From IMG/VR virus record IMGVR_UViG_3300034073_001700, positions 56,143 to 120,142 of that record: a DNA stretch of 64,000 bases. One strand, written 5' to 3'. The notes beneath the pieces were generated by a model that saw only the letters and a program-made list of their open reading frames with translations, made no database searches and was not told the origin of the DNA. A program made the translations under genes and the position numbers. This document shows, one piece after another, positions 58,895 through 64,000 of this stretch. Source of the DNA: a virus. Numbering within the stretch: the stretch's first letter is position 1; every line of letters starts with the position of its first letter.

Positions 58895-58903
58895 ATTATA
58901 GCA
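58895..58903 (-). promoter_or_regulatory. Extended -10 promoter, leaderless start
   Basis: TGC-TATAAT on the minus strand with exactly 6 nt to ATG 58888. It lies directly after the terminator of the major tail protein gene. Confidence 0.7.
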
Positions 58904-58940
58904 AACAGAAAAGCCCAGCCTTTTCAAATATGACTGGGCT
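58904..58940 (-). terminator. Intrinsic terminator after the major tail protein
   Basis: 7-bp stem AGCCCAG/CTGGGCT (58912-58918 with 58934-58940) followed on the minus strand by TTTTCTGTTT. Explains high, separate expression of the tail protein. Confidence 0.75.
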
Positions 58941-58958
58941 ATCTGTTATTAAGTTGTA

Positions 58959-59591
58959 TTATGCTGGAACTACTGCTGGGATTGTACGATCTACAATCTT
59001 GCCATATGACGCATCATCATTTGGAAGTAGGCGGAATGAAACTTCAAACATTGTAGCCTCATCACGCTTTGCGCCAACTGTTACGCTCTCAATAGAGAGT
59101 GCACGGTAAGCGACATAGACTCTTTCAATCTGATCAGATGCAGCGCAATCACCAGTTCCTGGACCAACGGCAACCAAACCACGCTCGACAGGGCATTCAC
59201 CGATGTCGCCTGCAGAAAGATTTAATGTTGGATTATTAGATACTGTTTCTAGATCGTCGTCTTTAGATGCAAGAGCAAATAGAAGATTTTCTAGTGTTGA
59301 CTCTGCAAATGTAGTATTTAGGTTAACCTGCATACCCTGCTTGTAGAGTTTAGCAACGTCAAGAACCTGGTCAACCTGTACTTCACCGAAGTCAGGCTGG
59401 AATTGGATTTCAAGACCGTTCATTGTATAACCAACATTACGGAAACTTGCGTCATTTGTCAAGGTTTCCTTGAATGAGACGTTGTCTACGTAGGCTGGTA
59501 AATCACCATCAGCGAGAACGCCATCTTCGTATGTGAAGAGTGCGGCTGCACCAACGATAATGTTATTGCTTGTACCACGAGTATAAGCCAT
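58959..59591 (-). CDS. Major tail protein candidate
   Basis: A 210-aa beta-rich protein (MAYTRGTSNNIIVGAAALFT) with balanced charge and well-spaced domain, AGAGGTGA as ribosome site and its own terminator. Position before the tail chaperones and strong expression signals are typical of the tail-tube subunit. Confidence 0.75.
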   Translation of the reverse strand: MAYTRGTSNNIIVGAAALFTYEDGVLADGDLPAYVDNVSFKETLTNDASFRNVGYTMNGLEIQFQPDFGEVQVDQVLDVAKLYKQGMQVNLNTTFAESTLENLLFALASKDDDLETVSNNPTLNLSAGDIGECPVERGLVAVGPGTGDCAASDQIERVYVAYRALSIESVTVGAKRDEATMFEVSFRLLPNDDASYGKIVDRTIPAVVPA

Positions 59592-59620
59592 TTATTTCAC
59601 CTCTTTTTTTGTTTAGAATA

Positions 59621-59659
59621 AAAAGGCGTGTTTCCTCATTTCTAAGTATACAGCCTTTT
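59621..59659 (-). terminator. Possible weak terminator
   Basis: A 7-bp stem AAAAGGC/GCCTTTT with a long loop overlaps the stop of the tail-terminator gene; on the minus strand it ends in TTTTTATTC. Weak because of loop size. Confidence 0.35.
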
Positions 59660-60224
59660 ATGAATTTACTGAGTCTATAATGTCCTGCATTTGATGGTAG
59701 TCGTAGTCGATGATGATCTTATTTCCCGCATAAGTTCGGGCTGTTCCAAAGTCGACTATATCACGTGCCTCTTCTAAATGATATATTTTAAAGTCATGGA
59801 AGTAGAACTTACACAACATGCCACCAATACCACCTGCATCACTTTTGGCTTTGGCCCATGCATTTAAGTCTTGAGCAGTTTCGTCTCCACGATCTAAGTA
59901 TCTCATTACTATTTCTTGTATTTGTATCATTGTTGGTACTGGATTGCTTGCCTGTGCATAAAAATAATACAAAACCTGCTCACACTTAATGTGCGGGAAT
60001 GGCCCCCTACGCATTCTAAACATTCTGTCCCAAACAGCCATGACTCCAGTTTCTGGAAATGATGTTTGAAGTGCCTCAAGACTGGAAGGGCCTGTTGGGA
60101 AAAATGGAAATATTAATGCTGGGCTTCCTGTATTTTCTGGATCTACAATAGGCTTAAGTTTTTCTTGTAAGTATGTATTAATCCATAGCACTGGTGTATT
60201 TAATACTGATGTAGATTCTGTCAT
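59658..60224 (-). CDS. Tail terminator / completion protein candidate
   Basis: A 188-aa protein (NTPVLWINTYLQEKLKPIV, YYFYAQASNPVPTMIQIQEI). Size, alpha/beta composition and location between neck genes and the tail-tube gene fit a tail terminator. It overlaps the upstream gene by 4 nt (ATGA). Confidence 0.6.
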   Translation of the reverse strand: MTESTSVLNTPVLWINTYLQEKLKPIVDPENTGSPALIFPFFPTGPSSLEALQTSFPETGVMAVWDRMFRMRRGPFPHIKCEQVLYYFYAQASNPVPTMIQIQEIVMRYLDRGDETAQDLNAWAKAKSDAGGIGGMLCKFYFHDFKIYHLEEARDIVDFGTARTYAGNKIIIDYDYHQMQDIIDSVNS

Positions 60225-60892
60225 GTCATTGCTCCCGCCCTAACAACCCACTGATATCCTGTTTTTATTCCAGCATATCTTCCACTACGTTTTCCGTATG
60301 CTAGGTTTTTCTTGAATACTACTGGATTATTAAAATATTGTTTTAAACCGCTTGCCGTTAAAAATGACTGTCTAAAGTATATGCTAAAAAATTCATTAAT
60401 TGCTTTTGTAAATTGTCCTTCAGTATTTCCACCTGGATTATTTACGGTAACCTGATTAGGTGTGAATACCTCTACTCCATCTACCTCAAATGCTAAAACC
60501 TTTGACCTCTTGGGCTTAATGGTAACAGCAGCACCTCTTTCCATAATAGAAGCCTTATCATAAAATGGTACATTCGATCCGTTTTTAATACTTGTAGACT
60601 GTTTAAATTTAGATGTAAATACAATTCCAATTTTGCTAACTGTAAAGTCAATATCAAATAATCTTGCCTTAGGGCTTCCTGTTTGATGCCATTCATATAT
60701 ATGATGCAATGTTTCTGGATTAATTCTAGCGTTAGCATCTATATACTGAGAAGCAAGTTCTGCTATTTTTGGAGCGAGGGCAAAGTACATAGCGGTTTTG
60801 CCTTGTTGAGTTCCATCCAAAAAACCAAACGAGTATTTCATAATATTATCCATATCACGTTTAAATCTCTTAGATTCGATTCTTACTCTCAT
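60221..60892 (-). CDS. Neck / HK97 gp10-like protein
   Basis: A 223-aa basic protein (MRVRIESKRFKRDMDNIMKY, AMYFALAPKIAELASQYIDA) of the kind found at the head-tail join. Both neighbours overlap by 4 nt, so stoichiometric co-translation is likely. Confidence 0.6.
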   Translation of the reverse strand: MRVRIESKRFKRDMDNIMKYSFGFLDGTQQGKTAMYFALAPKIAELASQYIDANARINPETLHHIYEWHQTGSPKARLFDIDFTVSKIGIVFTSKFKQSTSIKNGSNVPFYDKASIMERGAAVTIKPKRSKVLAFEVDGVEVFTPNQVTVNNPGGNTEGQFTKAINEFFSIYFRQSFLTASGLKQYFNNPVVFKKNLAYGKRSGRYAGIKTGYQWVVRAGAMT

Positions 60893-61338
60893 ACATCTAC
60901 CGCCTGATTTTCAGACCTACGAAGAATAAGTTTGTAGTATTCCACATCTCCAAATGGACCAGCAAAAGGGTCTTGGGTTGCTATTTCAAAAATAGTAGAC
61001 TTTCCTGCACGTGGACCTGATGTTTCTAAATAAATTTCATTACAGTTTTTATCTTTTATATTTGTGATAATAACATTTGTAATTGAATTACGAGCCTCTA
61101 AACTAGATATTCTAATGTCGGTTTTGCATCTGCCGAGAAGTAACTTGTCTTGTGTTATATTAATATTTGGAGTTACTTCTTCTTTCCATGCAGTTCCTGC
61201 TGAAGTAAAAGAACATGCAATGGTTCTGTCTAATATCCAAGTCTTTTTAACTTCTCCGTAAATTCCTTGCTCAACTATTGGGTGATATACATCTGCTTGC
61301 ATAGGAAATGCGAAGTCTGGAGTTTCGCATATAACCAT
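60889..61338 (-). CDS. Head-closure-type protein
   Basis: A 149-aa beta-rich protein (MVICETPDFAFPMQADVYHP, YGEVKKTWILDRTIACSF). SPP1 gp16-like head-closure proteins have this size and place; the fold was not verified. GGAG upstream of ATG, 1-nt overlap with the connector gene. Confidence 0.6.
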   Translation of the reverse strand: MVICETPDFAFPMQADVYHPIVEQGIYGEVKKTWILDRTIACSFTSAGTAWKEEVTPNINITQDKLLLGRCKTDIRISSLEARNSITNVIITNIKDKNCNEIYLETSGPRAGKSTIFEIATQDPFAGPFGDVEYYKLILRRSENQAVDV

Positions 61339-62216
61339 TACAATACTCCAACAAACTCAATCGGCTTGCGATATTTATCAAGTATCTTATCTACAATTAA
61401 ATTGCCAGTACCTTCAAATACTGCTTTATCAAATTGAATTCTAAATTGATCCGTATTGTATGCGCCAATATAACGCTTGTAATAATCTAATTTCCCACAA
61501 TCTATATCATGAATTAAAAGTTCTGTTGCTCTTACGATATCAGTTGGAACCTTGCTATATCCAACTTCTAAAACAACTGTATAGTCCCATCCTTTAGGAA
61601 ATCCTCGTGCTGAATAGTCTAACTCTGCAATATCTGTAGGAGATGCTGGTAACAAAATACGAGCAGATTCATCTCTATTAATTGCATCATTAAAAGTCAT
61701 TGTAATTGCAGATCCATCTGGAATAATCTCAAAGTGGGTTGGAGAATTTTCTAAATTATCTACATCATATAATAAAACGTTGTTTTCATAAACCTTCAAA
61801 ACCTTTTTAGCATCAACCCATATAGGCAAGTAATCTACGCCTTGTCCTGTTGTTTGAACTACTCTTTTCTTATAATAAAACTCTACATCACAAATAGAGT
61901 CTATAATGGCTCTTGCCAATTCTTCATTAGACGCATAAGCATTAATTTCTGTTGCTGTTGTTCCGTGCTGATTTGGGTCTACGTATGGCCTTACGACATC
62001 AACATAATGTTCGTCGCCATCTATATTAATTTGATATTGTGTATCATATTTTGAAGAAAGATTAATTGTTACTTTTGAATCTATGCCAGAAGTTACGCTT
62101 CCTTCTGTAATTGAAAAGTCCGCCATATCGACAATGGTATAGTCGTACTCTGTGGATGGTAATCCAACAGTTAGATCTACACTAAGACTATATGGCGGGA
62201 CTCTCAATATTTGCAT
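61338..62216 (-). CDS. Head-tail connector protein
   Basis: A 292-aa protein. An N-terminal beta domain (LRVPPYSLSVDLTVGLPSTEY) is followed by an alpha part with YASNEELARAIIDSICDVEF, typical of connectors that sit under the portal, and a later TELLIHDIDCGKLDYYKRY helix. Sits right after the 161-aa gene. Confidence 0.6.
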   Translation of the reverse strand: MQILRVPPYSLSVDLTVGLPSTEYDYTIVDMADFSITEGSVTSGIDSKVTINLSSKYDTQYQINIDGDEHYVDVVRPYVDPNQHGTTATEINAYASNEELARAIIDSICDVEFYYKKRVVQTTGQGVDYLPIWVDAKKVLKVYENNVLLYDVDNLENSPTHFEIIPDGSAITMTFNDAINRDESARILLPASPTDIAELDYSARGFPKGWDYTVVLEVGYSKVPTDIVRATELLIHDIDCGKLDYYKRYIGAYNTDQFRIQFDKAVFEGTGNLIVDKILDKYRKPIEFVGVL

Positions 62217-62702
62217 TTAGCGACCAAACTCCTTGGCTACTTCTTCTGGTGTAGCAAGTCTTGTATGATTGCGTGTAAGCCATTTCTCTGCTTGTTCTGG
62301 TGTCACAATGTTATATCCACGATATACCTTGCCAACTCCAGACCAACTTACATTCTTTGTAGAATGAATGGCAACTGTTTTCTTTGACTCTTGTTTGACA
62401 GCAGCAACAGCCTCTTTTGGCTTGTTCTCTACTTGAGTAACACCGATAACACCGTTAGCGACAGATCCTACAGCCTGCGCTGTTCCTGATCCTCTTGCTA
62501 AATCTTGTGTGGTAATTGAGTTATTATCTGCAGGCTCTTCTGCTGCAGAAATTTTAAACTTTTCCCAAGCGGTTGGTTCCTGAGCAACTGGCTCAGATAC
62601 TGCTGGCTCTGCATTTGCCTCTGGCATAGGAGCCTCAACAACTGATTCAGCAACGATTGGTGCCTCTACTGGTGTTTCATTATTTAAATTATTTTCTTCC
62701 AT
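62217..62702 (-). CDS. Disordered Ala/Glu/Pro-rich virion protein
   Basis: A 161-aa protein: a long acidic, Pro/Ala/Glu-rich disordered region (1-110) and a short folded end (YNIVTPEQAEKWLTRNHTRL). Such genes between capsid and connector proteins encode neck or head-associated proteins. It has TGT-TATAAT (62725-62733) and AGGAGG upstream. Confidence 0.65.
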   Translation of the reverse strand: MEENNLNNETPVEAPIVAESVVEAPMPEANAEPAVSEPVAQEPTAWEKFKISAAEEPADNNSITTQDLARGSGTAQAVGSVANGVIGVTQVENKPKEAVAAVKQESKKTVAIHSTKNVSWSGVGKVYRGYNIVTPEQAEKWLTRNHTRLATPEEVAKEFGR

Positions 62703-62724
62703 TATTTAACCTCCTATGTGAACT

Positions 62725-62733
62725 ATTATAACA
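62725..62733 (-). promoter_or_regulatory. Extended -10 promoter
   Basis: TGT-TATAAT on the minus strand between the capsid-gene terminator and the head-associated gene. Confidence 0.65.
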
Positions 62734-62739
62734 GAATAC

Positions 62740-62781
62740 TAAAGATTAAGAGGGGGAGGAGATCTAGCCCCTGCCCCCTCT
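62740..62781 (-). terminator. Terminator after the major capsid gene
   Basis: An 8-bp GC-rich stem (62749-62756 with 62774-62781, arm AGAGGGGG) followed on the minus strand by TAATCTTT. It separates the capsid transcript from the neck operon. Confidence 0.75.
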
Positions 62782-62801
62782 CAAAGGTTACTGATTACAG
62801 A

Positions 62802-63929
62802 TTATGCATCTGAAGCAGCGTCTGCCCATGCAATAGCGTCTTCTTCTTCCCATTGAATACCGAAGCGGACGAATACAGTGTATTCAATTGTGTCCTTCTT
62901 CGCAACGTATTCACGGTTGACGACGATATCACGCTGGAAGCCCCATACACGGTTCTGAGGGAATGTCAAATCGACATATCCATCTGGATAGTAAGGAACT
63001 TCTTGGACATCGATACCTAGAACACGTGTTGTACGTGCTCCACCGAATGTCTGGCCTTGACCATCAAGGTAGGCCTGTGTGTTTGCGTAGGTATTACCAT
63101 TCTTACCAAGTGCCTCAGCGATTGCATCAGACAATGTACCATTATTCTTAACGATACCTGCGAATGCATCTGTACCTGCGTAGAACTTAAGATTGTTCTT
63201 AAGTGCACGGTACTTACGTGGCATAGCAAGGATGATCTCCTGCATCTTTTCTGGAGTCCATGCATTGTCAGCAACGGTAATCGCTGCTTCATGTGAATCT
63301 CCATTGTCCTTGTGCTTCTTGATGAAGCCAGGCATAATTGAAAGGAATGGTGCTGTTGAACCATCACCATTAATTGCTAGATCTTCAATGTCATTAGCGA
63401 ATGCATTTGTCATCAAGCGTACGAGATGATCTTCTAATGCAGCCCCCTCGACATTGTCTTCTAGTGCTTCAGCAGAAACTTCCCAATCCAAACGGATTTT
63501 CTTTGTGGTAAGTTCTACCTTTGAGAACTGAGCACCAGTGTTGGTGTAGTCTCCGATTGCTTGTGCAGCAGCACGGATAACACGCTCTCCAACATTGATC
63601 TTCTCAAGTTCCATGGTGTTTGCTCGCATTGTCACACGACGACCATCTTGGGCGAGAATTGTTGCATCCCATACGTAGTCAATAAAACGACGTGCCTGTT
63701 CAGGGCGTAGGATTCCGCTTGCAGCATCACCCGAAGGATTAACGGCATTTGGACCAGTGGTAACACCAAAATTGGCATTAGGGATGTTTCCAAGTGTATC
63801 TGCACCTGGATCTGTTACACCACCAATACCACCTGAAGCGAATGCACCTTGACCTTGATAAAGACCAGGGGCTGTTCCGCCTAGTTCGCCAGATTCTCCT
63901 GGCTGGTTTTTCTTAATCTCTTCCGACAT
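62802..63929 (-). CDS. Major capsid protein
   Basis: A 375-aa protein. A Gly-rich flexible N-terminus (1-75), then RPEQARRFIDYVWDATILAQ, the long alpha/beta region ALEDHLVRLMTNAFANDIED and LAINGDGST, and a beta-rich C-terminus (TTRVLGIDVQEVPYYPDG). The order is that of HK97-fold capsid proteins; no maturation-protease cleavage site could be located. AGGAGGTGAC is an ideal ribosome site and the gene has its own terminator. Confidence 0.85.
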   Translation of the reverse strand: MSEEIKKNQPGESGELGGTAPGLYQGQGAFASGGIGGVTDPGADTLGNIPNANFGVTTGPNAVNPSGDAASGILRPEQARRFIDYVWDATILAQDGRRVTMRANTMELEKINVGERVIRAAAQAIGDYTNTGAQFSKVELTTKKIRLDWEVSAEALEDNVEGAALEDHLVRLMTNAFANDIEDLAINGDGSTAPFLSIMPGFIKKHKDNGDSHEAAITVADNAWTPEKMQEIILAMPRKYRALKNNLKFYAGTDAFAGIVKNNGTLSDAIAEALGKNGNTYANTQAYLDGQGQTFGGARTTRVLGIDVQEVPYYPDGYVDLTFPQNRVWGFQRDIVVNREYVAKKDTIEYTVFVRFGIQWEEEDAIAWADAASDA

Positions 63930-63952
63930 ATTGTCACCTCCTAAGTGATTAC

Positions 63953-64000
63953 TTAATTAAATAAGTCGGCTGTTTTGAGGAAACGTCCGCCCCATAGGGA
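63953..64000 (-). CDS. 3' end of an upstream capsid-module gene (partial)
   Basis: On the minus strand a frame is open from the window edge to TAA 63953-63955, with 15 residues visible (SLWGGRFLKTADLFN). The other two frames are also open over this distance, so the frame is not certain. In this position a scaffold, protease or decoration protein is expected. Confidence 0.35.
   Translation of the reverse strand, partial: SLWGGRFLKTADLFN

Noticed and set aside
1-64000. Integrase, attachment sites or insertion sequences
   Set aside because: No tyrosine or serine recombinase, transposase or flanking direct repeats were recognised; tRNA genes alone do not show lysogeny.

Overview
The window is a contiguous piece of an AT-rich tailed-phage genome (Caudoviricetes, probably siphovirus-like). 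No integrase, excisionase or immunity repressor was recognised. A low-GC actinobacterial host, most likely a freshwater acI/Nanopelagicales-type cell, is inferred from a WhiB-type Fe-S regulator, a DUF7455-like protein, an MSMEG_6728-like protein, and a Sec-exported Ala-rich surface protein. The host inference rests on family knowledge, not on a search.

Layout. About 1-7.3 kb is plus-strand: a truncated gene, two 2OG-Fe(II) oxygenase-like proteins, a secreted protein, four tRNA genes (CAT, Asn, Asp, Glu) with a long structured element between two of them, then a peroxide-detoxification cassette (divergent Gpx-like protein, Gpx, full-length KatG) and a tRNA-Thr. From 7.2 to 64 kb almost every gene is on the minus strand; the one plus-strand exception noted is a 59-aa gene at 8964-9143. 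Read in the direction of transcription (right to left), the minus strand holds: end of an upstream capsid-module gene, major capsid protein, head-tail connectors, major tail protein, two paralogous tail-assembly chaperones, a 3240-aa tape measure, baseplate/tail-tip proteins (41-63 kb); replication and recombination genes (DnaB, primase, SSB-like, DnaE, RecA, Cas4-like nuclease, RuvC-like; 29.5-40 kb); small and large terminase (26.8-29 kb); two large exported surface proteins and a lysis cluster with CHAP endolysin and small membrane proteins (21.5-26.7 kb); a proteasome-like Ntn hydrolase and a secreted subtilase (20-21.5 kb); a dense run of tightly coupled small genes (12-20 kb) including SNase, WhiB, FmdB and XapX types; and an enzyme island with flavin halogenase, AspH-type hydroxylase, sulfotransferases, NodU-type carbamoyltransferase and SGNH hydrolase (7.2-16.8 kb).

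Expression signals are unusually legible. Promoters are mostly extended -10 elements (TGN-TATAAT-like) with no obvious -35. At several genes on both strands the start codon sits exactly 6 nt after the -10 hexamer, predicting leaderless mRNAs; other genes have AGGAGG-type sites. A 12-bp hairpin in front of gpx buries the ribosome binding site while a -10 element lies in its loop, a layout like the T4 lysozyme gene.

How it fits together: the right two thirds are a conventional structural/replication core; the left third is accessory and looks aimed at host physiology and surface chemistry: peroxide removal, protein turnover, small-molecule or glycan tailoring, and display or secretion of surface proteins. 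The phage-borne KatG/Gpx cassette and the leaderless-promoter grammar are the observations I would follow first.
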